Positions 7,950-17,284 of a DNA stretch of 64,000 nucleotides are shown piece after piece. The notes beneath the pieces were generated by a model that was not told the origin of the DNA, did no database searches, and saw nothing but the letters and a program-made list of their open reading frames with translations. The stretch is from Rikenellaceae bacterium (GTDB lineage Bacteria; Bacteroidota; Bacteroidia; Bacteroidales; Rikenellaceae): positions 1-64,000 of the forward strand of contig CABIXK010000001.1 of NCBI GenBank assembly GCA_902362705.1. Direction: 5' to 3'. The position numbers and the translations under genes were made by a program. How positions within the stretch are numbered: the first letter of the stretch is position 1; the number at the start of each line of letters is the position of its first letter.

Positions 7950-9803
7950 ATGGCAAGAACTCTCAAAATCAGAGACCTCACGCTGCGCGACGGACAGCAG
8001 TCCTCGTTCGCGACGCGCATGAACCAGGAGCAGATCGACCGCTGCCTGCCGTTCTACAAAGATGCCAATTTTTATGCGATGGAGGTGTGGGGCGGCGCCG
8101 TGCCCGACTCGGTGATGCGCTACCTCAACGAGAACCCCTGGACCCGTCTGGAGACCATTCATAAGGCCGTGGGCGACGTGTCGAAACTCACGGCCCTCTC
8201 GCGCGGCCGCAATCTGTTCGGCTACGCCCCCTATACCGACGAGATCATCGACGGCTTCTGCCGCAACGCCATCCGGAGCGGTCTGGGCATCATGCGCATC
8301 TTCGACGCGCTGAACGACGTCGACAACGTGAAGTCGACGATCAAATACGTCAAGCAGTACGGCGGCATCGCCGACTGCGCGGTCTGCTATACCGTCGACC
8401 CGAAATATCCCGAGCCCTCCTTCTTCCAGAGACTGCTGGGCAAGAAGAAGCCGCAGCCGGTATTCACCGACGCCTACTTCCTCGACAAGGCCCGCCAGAT
8501 GGCTGCGCTGGGCGCCGACATGATCACGATCAAGGACATGTCGGGTCTGATTCCGCCCCGCCGCGTGGCCACGCTCGTGCGGCTGCTCAAGCAGCACCTC
8601 TCCATCCCGGTCGACTTCCACACCCACTGCACGCCGGGCTACGGTCTGGCCTCGGTGCTGGCGGCGATCGTCGCCGGCGTCGATGTCGTGGACGCCAACT
8701 GCTGGTACTTCGCCGGGGGCACGGGCGCTCCGGCCATCGAGCTGATCCATGTCTTCTGCAAGAAGCTGGGCATCGACACGGGCGTCAATATGGAGGCCGT
8801 GGCCAAGATCAACGTCCAGCTGCGCGAGATCCGCAAGGAGCTCAACCGCTCGGTGTTCAACACCGATAAGCCCGAGCCCAAGCCCTTCGACCCGCTCGCG
8901 GACAAGCTCCCCGCCGAGATCGACGCGCTCTTCGACGCAGCCATCAAGGCCGCGCAGGCCGACGACGAGCAGGCGACCATCGACCTCTGCCGCAAGATCG
9001 AGGCCTACTTCGGCTTCCCGGCCCCCAACGAGCTGGTGCAGAAGGCCGAGATCCCCGGCGGCATGTACTCCAACATGGTGGCCCAGCTCCAGCAGCTCAA
9101 GGCCGAGGAGATCCTGCCCCGCGCCATGGAGCTCATCCCTACGGTGCGCATGGACGCCGGTCTGCCGCCCCTGGTGACCCCCACCTCGCAGATCGTGGGC
9201 GCCCAGGCCGTCAACTGCGCCCTCGACGAGAAGGCCGGGCGACCGATGTATACCAACAAGAGCTCGCAGTTCGTGGGTTTGGTCAAGGGCGAGTACGGCC
9301 ATACGCCGGTGAAGATCGATCCCGAGTTCCGCTTCAGGATCTGCGGCGTCAGGGAGGAGACCCCCTACGACACGTCGAAGAACCAGCGCCAGCCCAACCC
9401 CGTGCTGCCCGAGGCGGGCGGCGTGAAGCTGGCCGAGACGGAGAAGGAGGAGCTGCTGCTCGAGCTCTTCCCGATGGTGGCCAAGAACTACCTCACGGCG
9501 CTCAAGAAGAAAGCCTACGAGGCGCAGAAGCCCGCCGAGGCTCCGGCCCAGGCCCCTGCGGCCGCGGTCAAGCCCCGCGCGCAGATCACCGGCAACACGG
9601 TCAACGCACCCCTGCCGGGCCGCGTGCTGGAGGTGCTGGTCAAGGTGGGCGACGAGGTGAAGTCGGGCCAGGAGGTGCTCGTCCTCGAAGCGATGAAGAT
9701 GGAGAACTCCATCACCACCGACTATGCAGGCCGCGTGAAGCAGATTCTCGTCGAGGCCGGCGAGACGGTGCCGACCAACGCCGTGCTGATCGAACTCGAA
9801 TAG
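7950..9803 (+). CDS. oadA: Biotin-dependent carboxyltransferase, oxaloacetate decarboxylase alpha / pyruvate carboxylase B type
   Basis: A 617-residue protein that moves CO2 between biotin and pyruvate/oxaloacetate. The N-terminal carboxyltransferase TIM barrel begins with RDLTLRDGQQS; a metal-binding HTHC motif and the catalytic-region segment TIKDMSG are also visible. A conserved carboxylase domain fills roughly 300-470, an Ala/Pro-rich linker about 535-550, and a C-terminal biotinyl domain carries EAMKMEN with biotin-accepting Lys 583, 34 residues from the C-terminus as usual. No biotin carboxylase or membrane beta subunit lies nearby, so whether it works as a sodium-pumping decarboxylase, a pyruvate carboxylase subunit or a methylmalonyl-CoA transcarboxylase part is open. 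In Bacteroidales this fits fumarate/propionate metabolism (inference). Confidence 0.9.
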   Translation: MARTLKIRDLTLRDGQQSSFATRMNQEQIDRCLPFYKDANFYAMEVWGGAVPDSVMRYLNENPWTRLETIHKAVGDVSKLTALSRGRNLFGYAPYTDEIIDGFCRNAIRSGLGIMRIFDALNDVDNVKSTIKYVKQYGGIADCAVCYTVDPKYPEPSFFQRLLGKKKPQPVFTDAYFLDKARQMAALGADMITIKDMSGLIPPRRVATLVRLLKQHLSIPVDFHTHCTPGYGLASVLAAIVAGVDVVDANCWYFAGGTGAPAIELIHVFCKKLGIDTGVNMEAVAKINVQLREIRKELNRSVFNTDKPEPKPFDPLADKLPAEIDALFDAAIKAAQADDEQATIDLCRKIEAYFGFPAPNELVQKAEIPGGMYSNMVAQLQQLKAEEILPRAMELIPTVRMDAGLPPLVTPTSQIVGAQAVNCALDEKAGRPMYTNKSSQFVGLVKGEYGHTPVKIDPEFRFRICGVREETPYDTSKNQRQPNPVLPEAGGVKLAETEKEELLLELFPMVAKNYLTALKKKAYEAQKPAEAPAQAPAAAVKPRAQITGNTVNAPLPGRVLEVLVKVGDEVKSGQEVLVLEAMKMENSITTDYAGRVKQILVEAGETVPTNAVLIELE

Positions 9804-9842
9804 GGCGCGCTCCCTGTCGATACGCTCCTGCGGGGACGATCC

Positions 9843-9866
9843 GGCGACGGGTCGCCCCCGTTTTTT
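9843..9866 (+). terminator. Probable Rho-independent terminator after the carboxyltransferase gene
   Basis: A short GC stem (ggcgac/gtcgcc) is followed by cccg and six T. The stem is small, so confidence is moderate. The remaining 220 bp before glutamine synthetase is GC-rich, and no clear promoter was found. Confidence 0.45.
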
Positions 9867-10088
9867 CTCTTCCGACGGGGTTGCCCGATGGGTGTGTCCG
9901 ATGGATTTTGCTCGACGGATTCCCCCTGCGGGTTTCCTGCCGGTTTTCCCCGGCGGGCCTGCCGGACGCTTCCCGACCGCTTCCGACGTTTTCCGCCCGG
10001 CGCCGGTTTTCCGCCCCGGCAACCGATCCGGCCCGCCCCGATCGGCAACCACCCGTAACCATCCGACCACCTATAACCACCGACCGCC

Positions 10089-11591
10089 ATGAATACCGAT
10101 CTGAATCCCAATCCGCTGGTGCGCTTCCTCGGCAAGCCGCAGCGCGAGTTTACCAAAGCCGACCTGGTGCGCTACGTGCGCGAAAACGGGATCGAGATGA
10201 TCAACTTCCGCTACCCGGGCGCCGACGGGCGGCTGAAGACGCTCAATTTCGTCATCCAGGACGAGGAGTACCTCGCCAGCATCCTCTCGTGCGGCGAGCG
10301 GGTCGACGGGTCGAGCCTCTTCCCCTATATCGAGGCCGGGGCCAGCGACCTCTACGTCGTGCCGCGCTACCGCACGGCCTTCCGCAACCCCTTCAGCGAG
10401 ATTCCCGCCCTTGACATCCTGTGCAGCTACTACACCAAGGAGGGCACGCCGCTGGAGATGGCTCCCGAGCAGACGCTGCGCAAGGCCTGCCGCGTGCTGC
10501 GCGAGCGCACGGGATTCGACCTGCACGTGATGGGCGAGCTGGAGTACTACGTGGTCTCGCCGCGCCGCGACCTCTTCCCGGCCGCCGACCAGCGGGGCTA
10601 CCACGAGTCGACCCCCTTCAACAAGGGTGCGGCATTCCGCGAGCTGGCCATGAAGTACATCGCCGCGGCGGGCGGCCGCATCAAGTACGGCCACTCGGAG
10701 GTGGGCAACTTCACGGCCGCCGACCGCCTCTACGAGCAGAACGAGATCGAGTTTCTGCCCACCGACCCCGAGGAGGCCGCCGACCAGCTGGTGGTGGCCA
10801 AGTGGATCCTCCGCACGCTGGGCGAGCGGCTGGGCGTCGACGTCACCTTCGCCCCGAAGATCACGGCGGGCAAGGCCGGCAGCGGCCTGCACGTCCACAC
10901 GCGCCTGATGCGCGACGGGCGCAGCGCCACGGTCGACGCCGGCGGTGCGCTCTCGGAGGATGCGCTGCGGGCCATCGCGGGCTACCTCGCCCTGGCCCCC
11001 TCGCTCACCGCCTTCGGCAACACCAATCCCGCCTCCTATCTGCGTCTGGTGCCCCACCAGGAGGCCCCCACCTCGATCTGCTGGGGCGACCGCAACCGCT
11101 CGGTGCTCGTGCGCGTGCCGCTGGGGTGGAGCGCCGGGGCGGGGGAGATGATCCGCGATGCCAATCCGCTGGAGCGGGCCGCGGCGCCCGACGTGGCGCT
11201 CAAGCAGACGGTCGAGTTCCGCTGCCCCGACGGGTCGGCCGACGTCTATCTGCTGCTGGCGGGCCTCGTCGTCGCCGCGCGCCACGGTCTGGAGATGGCC
11301 GACGGCGCGGAGTATGCCCGTGCGCGCTACGTCGGGGTCAACATCTTCGACGAGCGGCACCGCGAGGTCCTGGAGCGGCTCGACTCGCTGCCCGCCTCGT
11401 GTGCCGAGTCGGCCGCGCGGCTGCTCTCGCAGCGCGATGCCTACGAGCGCTACGGGGTCTTCGCGCCGCGCCTGGTGGACGGCGTGGCCGCGCGGCTCGA
11501 AGCCTTCGGCGACGGCGACCTGCGCAGCCGGCTTGGCGACGACACGGAGCGGATCATGGCCCTCGTCGACGAACATTTCTATTGCGGATAG
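10089..11591 (+). CDS. glnA: Glutamine synthetase, type I-like
   Basis: A 500-residue cytoplasmic enzyme making glutamine from glutamate, ammonia and ATP. The N-terminal beta-grasp domain (about 25-125) contains INFRYPGADGRLK and ERVDGSSLFPY. The catalytic domain has the metal/glutamate-binding ELEYYV segment, the histidine region GSGLHVHTRL, the ATP-binding NRSVLVRVP segment and the late EFRCPDGSADVYLLLAG segment corresponding to the Arg-Pro-Asp region of GSI. The adenylylation-loop tyrosine motif of enterobacterial GSI is not evident, so covalent regulation of that kind is unlikely. It is not the large GSIII (about 720 residues) common in Bacteroidetes. The ATG at 10089 gives a full-length N-terminus. 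The following gene starts 28 bp downstream. Confidence 0.88.
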   Translation: MNTDLNPNPLVRFLGKPQREFTKADLVRYVRENGIEMINFRYPGADGRLKTLNFVIQDEEYLASILSCGERVDGSSLFPYIEAGASDLYVVPRYRTAFRNPFSEIPALDILCSYYTKEGTPLEMAPEQTLRKACRVLRERTGFDLHVMGELEYYVVSPRRDLFPAADQRGYHESTPFNKGAAFRELAMKYIAAAGGRIKYGHSEVGNFTAADRLYEQNEIEFLPTDPEEAADQLVVAKWILRTLGERLGVDVTFAPKITAGKAGSGLHVHTRLMRDGRSATVDAGGALSEDALRAIAGYLALAPSLTAFGNTNPASYLRLVPHQEAPTSICWGDRNRSVLVRVPLGWSAGAGEMIRDANPLERAAAPDVALKQTVEFRCPDGSADVYLLLAGLVVAARHGLEMADGAEYARARYVGVNIFDERHREVLERLDSLPASCAESAARLLSQRDAYERYGVFAPRLVDGVAARLEAFGDGDLRSRLGDDTERIMALVDEHFYCG

Positions 11592-11618
11592 GGCGCGCCC
11601 TGTCCGTCGTAACCTTCA

Positions 11619-13595
11619 ATGCTGATGATGGAAGAACTGATCGAAATAGTAAAGCAGACCTATCCGACCCTGCCGGCCCTGCCGGGTAATTTCCGCGAAA
11701 AGCGGGCGCTGCTGGAGGCCGTGAACGTGCGGCTGGCGGAGGCGGGCCGCACGGCGGTCGACGAGCCGACGCTGAACGAGGCCGTTTTGGCGATCGCTCC
11801 CGGGGCCCGCTTCGAGAACGAATACTACCGTGGTGACGGTGCGACGGTCGCCGCGCTGCGGATGATCTATCCCGGGTGCGAGGCCGTTGTCGTACTCACG
11901 GAGGAGGCGCGGCGCGCGGCGCACGGGCAGATCGTCGGGGCGCTTGCGCGCATTCCGGCAGAGGATGGATGGTACAACATGATCGACCTCGGCCCGGTGC
12001 TCAAGGAGGCTGGGTTCGACTACAAGAGGCTCGGATTCAAGACTATGACCGCGGCTATGCAGCACGTCTTCGGCTGCGAGTGTCCCACCGCGGAGCGCCC
12101 CGTCGAGGGAAAACAGCCGCAGCGGTTCATCCGCATCCCGGTCGAGCGGCGCGCCGCGCCGCAGCAGCCCGGCCGTCGGGAGGCCCCGGCGGCGGACGAC
12201 CGCGAGGCGGTGTGCCGTGCGGTCTGCCGCATTCTCCACGAGGCGATGCCGCAGGGTGCGGGCTGCTACTCGATGACCCGTCTGGTGCCGGTGTTCCGGG
12301 CTGCGGGTTTCGACATCGCGGCCTATGGCCACAAGCGGGTGAAGGATTTTCTGGAGGGCTACTTCGGCGACGCCTTCCGCATGGAGGACCGTGGCAGCGA
12401 GGGGCATCCCAACATCTTCGCCTGGCTCCCGGTGGCCCGCTATGTCGGAGCGGCCGGAGGGACGGAGACTCCGAAGGGCGGCGCTCCGGCCCGTCCGGCG
12501 GCTCCGGCTCCGGCCCGTCCGGCCGGATCGGCGAAGGCGGCGCCGAAGAACAAGCGGCAGTCGGCCTTTGCGAAGATGATGGATTTCGCCTTCTTCAAGC
12601 CGCAGGGCGGTGAGAACGGCTGGACGGCGGCCATCCGGCAGCTTGCCTCGACGGCGCTCCGAGAGAACTGGTATTACGGCACGACCGATCCGGGAACCTA
12701 TCCGATTCTGAACAACTACCTGCTGATGACCTTCGAGCGGCTGCTGGCCGAGGACAAGGCCCACGAGGGGGATGCGGCCTGGAAGACCAAGATACGGGTC
12801 AGAACCAACGAAAGCCGGGACTTCTTCGTCGACCGCTGGAAGGAGAAGGTGCGCAACCGCGTCTATCCCGAGCGGGTGGCCGTCTTCAATACCGGGCTCG
12901 TGGATCATCTCTACGAACCCATCTATGCGGTGTTCCACAGCAACCTCAAGGCGGAGGACCGCCATCCGTGGATGTTCTGGCAGTTCGTGTGCAGCACCGA
13001 TACGGCGCGGCAGACGCTGACGCGCGTGTTCGGCACCGACCTGCCCGAGGCCGCCCACTACTACAATTCGACGCTCGATCTGGTCTACGACGTGCGCAAG
13101 CAGATCGGGTCGGTCAACTGGGACCACATCATCGACCACTGCGAGCGGCTGCCCGTGGAGTTCCTGCGCGACAACGGCCCCGACCGCTTCGACTACGACC
13201 GCCGCGATTCCTCCTTCTATCAGGATCTGGCCGCCGCCATCAAGAGCACGCCGCGCGTCTACAACCGCATCAAGAACCGCATAGAGGATGCGATGGACTA
13301 TGCTGTCAAGCGCGTGCGCTGGAACTTCAAGACCGCCATCCCGATCTACTATCCCGGGCGCGAGCAGATCTCGCTGCTGCTGCCGCTGGCGCTCGTCGAC
13401 GAGGATCGCATCGACGTGGCGCTCGTGCTCGAGGCGACGGGCAGCGATGCCTACATCGCCCATACGGTGCTGACGCTGAAGATGGCCTATACGAATGCCC
13501 GCCTGATCACGCGCCCCGACAGCGACTGGCTGACCTCCGAGACGATCCAGGGCAGCTCGTCGGAGGCGGAGATCGAGAGCGACATGGAGGAGTGA
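11619..13595 (+). CDS. Predicted RNA-binding protein with two LOTUS/OST-HTH domains and a DUF3825-like domain
   Basis: A 658-residue protein not tied to a known pathway. Two winged-helix segments match the LOTUS/OST-HTH pattern: about residues 98-153 (DGWYNMIDLGPVLKEAGFDY then LGFKTMTAAMQ) and about 196-260 (GCYSMTRLVPVFRAAGFDI then YGHKRVKDFLEGYFG). A Pro/Ala linker (about 280-318) leads to a C-terminal module (about 325-600) with FAFFKPQG, ALRENWYYG and VFNTGLVDHLYEPIYAVF, which I recognise as DUF3825-like. LOTUS domains are known or predicted to bind RNA, including G-rich RNA, and in animals occur in germ-granule proteins. Residues 1-95 resemble no family I can name. The close spacing after glutamine synthetase allows co-transcription. 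The C-terminal tail is acidic. Confidence 0.7.
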   Translation: MLMMEELIEIVKQTYPTLPALPGNFREKRALLEAVNVRLAEAGRTAVDEPTLNEAVLAIAPGARFENEYYRGDGATVAALRMIYPGCEAVVVLTEEARRAAHGQIVGALARIPAEDGWYNMIDLGPVLKEAGFDYKRLGFKTMTAAMQHVFGCECPTAERPVEGKQPQRFIRIPVERRAAPQQPGRREAPAADDREAVCRAVCRILHEAMPQGAGCYSMTRLVPVFRAAGFDIAAYGHKRVKDFLEGYFGDAFRMEDRGSEGHPNIFAWLPVARYVGAAGGTETPKGGAPARPAAPAPARPAGSAKAAPKNKRQSAFAKMMDFAFFKPQGGENGWTAAIRQLASTALRENWYYGTTDPGTYPILNNYLLMTFERLLAEDKAHEGDAAWKTKIRVRTNESRDFFVDRWKEKVRNRVYPERVAVFNTGLVDHLYEPIYAVFHSNLKAEDRHPWMFWQFVCSTDTARQTLTRVFGTDLPEAAHYYNSTLDLVYDVRKQIGSVNWDHIIDHCERLPVEFLRDNGPDRFDYDRRDSSFYQDLAAAIKSTPRVYNRIKNRIEDAMDYAVKRVRWNFKTAIPIYYPGREQISLLLPLALVDEDRIDVALVLEATGSDAYIAHTVLTLKMAYTNARLITRPDSDWLTSETIQGSSSEAEIESDMEE

Positions 13596-13654
13596 CGGAC
13601 GGCGGAGCCGTTCGGTATGTTTGAACTATCTATATTACAATAAAAAAATAAGTT

Positions 13655-15106
13655 ATGTCTGAAATCGTCAATTTGGAGCCGCGCGGCGTGTGGGAGCAGT
13701 TCGACGCCATCACGCGCGTGCCGCGACCCTCGAAAAAGGAGGGCAAGATCATCGAATACCTGGTCGCCTTCGCCGAGAAGCACGGCCTGGAGTATAAGAA
13801 GGACGCCATCGGCAACGTGGTGATCCGCAAGGGCGCCACGCCGGGCTTCGAGAACCGCCCGACGGTGATCCTCCAGTCGCACATGGACATGGTGTGCGAG
13901 AAGAACTCCGACGTGGAGTTCGACTTCGAGACCGACCCCATCCGCACGCGCATCGACGGGGGGTGGGTCAAGGCCGAGGGGACGACGCTCGGGGCCGACT
14001 GCGGCATCGGCATGGCCGCTGCGCTGGCGGCGCTCGTCGACCCCGCGATCGAGCACGGACCCCTCGAGGCGCTCTTCACCGTCGACGAGGAGACGGGCCT
14101 CACGGGCGCCTTCGAGCTGGGCGAGGGGATGCTCACGGGCAAATACCTGGTGAACCTCGATTCGGAGGACGAAGGCGAGCTGTTCATCGGCTGTGCGGGC
14201 GGCATCGACACCGTCGCCACGTTCCGTTATGCGATGGAGCCGGCGCCGAAGAACCATGTCTTCTTCCGCGTCGACGTGTCGGACCTGCTGGGCGGCCACT
14301 CGGGCGACGATATCGACAAGGGGCGCGCTAACTCCAACAAGCTCGTGGCGCGCCTGCTCTGGGAGGGCATGCAGTCCTACGAGCTGCGGCTGGCCTACTT
14401 CAACGGCGGCAACCTGCGCAACGCCATCCCGCGCGAGGCCTATGCCATCTTCGGCGTCCCGGCCCGTTTCGAGAGCGAGTTCCGCAAGCGCTACGAGCTG
14501 TTCGCCGCCGATCTGGAGGCCGAGCTCAAGCTCGCCGAGCCCAATTTCCGCATCACGCTCAACGAGATGCCCGAGGTCGACCGCGTGCTCGACGCGCGCA
14601 CGCAGTCGGGGCTGGTCTATGCGCTGGTGGGGGTGCCCAACGGGGTGGTGGCCATGTCGCAGGCCGTCGCGGGGCTGGTCGAGACGTCGACCAACCTGGC
14701 GTCGGTGAAGTTCGGGGGCGACGATAGCATCGTCGTCACCTCGTCGCAGCGCTCGTCGGTCGAGAGCGCCAAGACCTACGTGATGCAGATGGTCGAGTCG
14801 GTCTTCGCCCTGGCGGGCGCCGACGTGGCCCACTCGGACGGCTATCCGGGCTGGGCGCCCGACCCCGCGTCGCTGCTGCTGGAGCGCACGCGCGCGAGCT
14901 ACGTGCGGCTGTTCGGCACGGAGCCCAAGGTGCGCGCGATCCACGCCGGGCTGGAGTGCGGGCTCTTCCTCGAGAAGTATCCCGAGCTGGAGATGGTGTC
15001 GTTCGGCCCCACGCTGCGCGGCGTCCACTCGCCCGACGAACGGCTGGAAATCGCCACCGTGCCCAAGTTCTGGGCGCTGCTGGTCGACCTGCTGCGGACG
15101 ATCTGA
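13655..15106 (+). CDS. pepD: Aminoacyl-histidine dipeptidase (M20C peptidase PepD)
   Basis: A 483-residue cytosolic metallopeptidase that hydrolyses Xaa-His and other dipeptides. The N-terminus PRGVWEQFDAITRVPRPSKKEG is typical of the family. Zinc-site segments follow: SHMDMV, then ADCGIGMA, the catalytic glutamates in TVDEETGLTG, and NLDSEDEGELFIGCAGG. The dimerisation (lid) domain contains LLGGHSGDDIDKGRANSNKL, and the C-terminal part carries AGLECGLF and GPTLRGVHSPDERL, the last ligand region. The length and domain order fit the family. It stands alone between the LOTUS gene and a strong terminator. The short AT-rich leader may hold a promoter, but no clean -7 box was found. Confidence 0.93.
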   Translation: MSEIVNLEPRGVWEQFDAITRVPRPSKKEGKIIEYLVAFAEKHGLEYKKDAIGNVVIRKGATPGFENRPTVILQSHMDMVCEKNSDVEFDFETDPIRTRIDGGWVKAEGTTLGADCGIGMAAALAALVDPAIEHGPLEALFTVDEETGLTGAFELGEGMLTGKYLVNLDSEDEGELFIGCAGGIDTVATFRYAMEPAPKNHVFFRVDVSDLLGGHSGDDIDKGRANSNKLVARLLWEGMQSYELRLAYFNGGNLRNAIPREAYAIFGVPARFESEFRKRYELFAADLEAELKLAEPNFRITLNEMPEVDRVLDARTQSGLVYALVGVPNGVVAMSQAVAGLVETSTNLASVKFGGDDSIVVTSSQRSSVESAKTYVMQMVESVFALAGADVAHSDGYPGWAPDPASLLLERTRASYVRLFGTEPKVRAIHAGLECGLFLEKYPELEMVSFGPTLRGVHSPDERLEIATVPKFWALLVDLLRTI

Positions 15107-15134
15107 CGCGACGGCTCGATTCCGACCGATAGGG

Positions 15135-15172
15135 AGATCTCCCGGGGCATGCGCCCCGGGAGATCTTTTTTT
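15135..15172 (+). terminator. Strong Rho-independent terminator after pepD
   Basis: A perfect GC-rich stem (agatctcccggggc / gccccgggagatct) is followed by a run of T. Much of the stem sequence recurs in the terminator at 17255-17284. Confidence 0.9.
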
Positions 15173-15288
15173 GCGGGTGGGTTCATATAATGTGCGAATA
15201 TGAGTGATCGGGCTCCTGTCGATGCCGGAAAAAGGGGCGGCGGATGAAAAATAAGCGTGAATAATCGCCGGATGCTTGCATGTCTATT

Positions 15289-15296
15289 TATGTTTG
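15289..15296 (+). promoter_or_regulatory. Possible promoter -7 box (TATGTTTG) of the broken SusC-like gene
   Basis: This matches TAnnTTTG in an AT-rich stretch and lies 68 bp upstream of the start codon at 15365. No well-spaced -33 box was seen. Confidence 0.35.
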
Positions 15297-15436
15297 CATA
15301 TGTTTATTTGTTCGCATAAAGTGCGGATTGCGAAATTTTTTACTAACCTATCCAACCTAACTTTATGAAGAACATCTGCACTGTTTGCGGGAAGTCGCTC
15401 CTCGTGCTGCTCTGCACGGTCCAGGGAGCCTGGATT

Positions 15437-15445
15437 CCCCCCCCC
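15437..15445. repeat. Nine-C homopolymer in the signal-peptide codons of the SusC-like gene
   Basis: Nine consecutive C follow the hydrophobic core of the signal peptide. The present length puts the downstream receptor out of frame; eight C (or eleven) would restore it. Confidence 0.85.
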
Positions 15446-16046
15446 TTGCCGGGGAGCGGTCCGCATCCGGATCGAGGCGCAGGCGCAGCCCCGTAGGGTT
15501 ACGGGCCGCGTCGTAGACACGGCCGGCGAGCCGGTGGCCGGGGCCACGGTGATGATCGAGGGCACCACCTCGGGGATGATGGTCGAGGCAGACGGCAGCT
15601 TCGCCCTGCGGGCCGCCGAGGGGCAGAACCTGGTCGTCGGCATGCTGGGCTACGAGAGCCGCACCGTCCGCGTGACCGACCGCGAGGAGTATCTGGTGGT
15701 CCTGCGCGAGTCGGCCACCGAGCTGGAGGAGGTGACCGTGGTTGCCTTCTCGAAACAGAAGAAGGAGAGCATCATCAGCTCGGTCTCAACTATCCGGCCC
15801 TCCGAGCTGAAGGTGCCGTCGAGCAACCTCACCACGGTGCTCGGCGGGCGTATCGCCGGCATCATCTCGCAGCAGATCTCGGGCGAGCCCGGGCGCGACA
15901 ACGCCGACTTTTTCGTGCGCGGCATGACGACGTTCAACTCCAACGCCCGCGGCCCGCTGATCCTGATCGACAACGTGGAGCTCTCGTCGAACGACCTGGC
16001 GCGGTTGCAGCCCGACGACATCGCCTCGTTCTCGATCCTCAAGGAC

Positions 16047-16108
16047 GCCACCGCCACCGCCACGCCACCGCCACCGCCACGCCACCGCCACCGCCACGCC
16101 ACCGCCAC
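16047..16108. repeat. 17-bp tandem repeat array (3.6 copies) inside plug-domain codons
   Basis: The unit gccaccgccaccgccac occurs three times in full plus an 11-bp partial copy. The unrepeated gene would read Asp-Ala-Thr-Ala-Thr-Ala-Leu-Tyr here, so three extra units (51 bp) are inserted. Since 17 is not a multiple of three, any other change in copy number short of three would shift the reading frame. Confidence 0.85.
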
Positions 16109-17254
16109 GGCGCTCTACGGCGCGCGCGGCGCCAACGGCGTGATCCTCGTGACGACCAAGGAAGGGCGCGAGGGCAAGGCGCAGCTCAACGTGCGCTTCG
16201 AAAACTCCTTCTCGATGCCCACGCGCGAGGTGGAGGTGGTCGATCCTGCGACCTACATGCAGCTGTGGAACGAGGCCGTGGCCACGCGCAACCCCCTGGC
16301 GCCGCGTCCCTACTCGGACAAGAAGATCGAGATGACGCGCTGCGGCGGCAATGCGGCGGCCTATCCCGCGGTGGACTGGCTGGGCGACATGTTCAAGAGC
16401 TACACGACCAACCAGCGCGTGAATCTCAACCTGAGCGGCGGCGGCAAGGTGGCCCGCTACTACGTGGCCGGGTCGCTCGCCAACGACACGGGCCTGATGC
16501 GGGTCGACGAGCGCAACAACTTCAACAACAACATCTCGCTGCAATCCATCCAACTGCGCTCGAACATCAACATCGACGTGACGAAGTCGACCGAGCTGGG
16601 CGTGCGCTTCAGCGGCACGTTCGAGGACTTCTCGGGCCCGATCGACGGCGGCAGCACCTTATATAAGAAGGCGCTGGTGGCCAATCCCGTGCTCTTCCCC
16701 AAATACTACGACAAGCGGGCCGAGGAGGCGCAGATCGACCACATCCTCTTCGGCAACGCCGGCGAGGGAAACTACCTCAACCCCTATGCCGACATGGTGA
16801 AAGGCTACAAGGAGTACAGCCGCATGAACCTCGTGGCGCAGATGGAGCTCCGGCAGCGGCTCGACTTCCTCACCGAGGGGCTCAACGCCCGGGCGCTGCT
16901 CAACACCACGCGCTACTCCTATTTCGACGTGAGCCGCTACTACAACCCCTTCTACTACGCGCTGGGCAACTACGACCAGGTGGAGGACACCTATACGCTC
17001 GCGTGCCTCAACCCCGAGACCGGCACCGAGTACCTCAACTACGCCGAGGGGGCAAGGACATCCAGACTTCGACCTACTTCGAGGCGGCGGTCGACGTGCG
17101 CTTCCGCGTGACGGAGGTCTTCGGCGGCGGCGACCGCACGGGAGCCTCCGGGGCCGGGGCCTACGGCTGCGCGGCCGAGCTGACGCTGTGGGCCGATGCG
17201 ATCGAAGCGGCCGACGAGGCCGGCGAAGAGGCGCGCGACGCGTCGCGATACCGA

Positions 17255-17284
17255 TCTCCCGGGGCACATGCCCCGGGAGATTTT
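17255..17284 (+). terminator. Rho-independent terminator
   Basis: A perfect stem (tctcccggggca / tgccccgggaga) is followed by four T. It nearly duplicates the stem after pepD and marks the true end of the gene fragment fused to the broken SusC-like gene. Confidence 0.8.

Noticed and set aside
7935..10070. A 711-codon leftward open frame over the carboxyltransferase gene
   Set aside because: It mirrors the oadA-like gene, which has the intact biotin motif; the antisense product shows no domain.
16047..16108. Possible CRISPR-like or structural repeat
   Set aside because: Contiguous 17-bp units within a coding frame and no spacers; a slippage-type VNTR.
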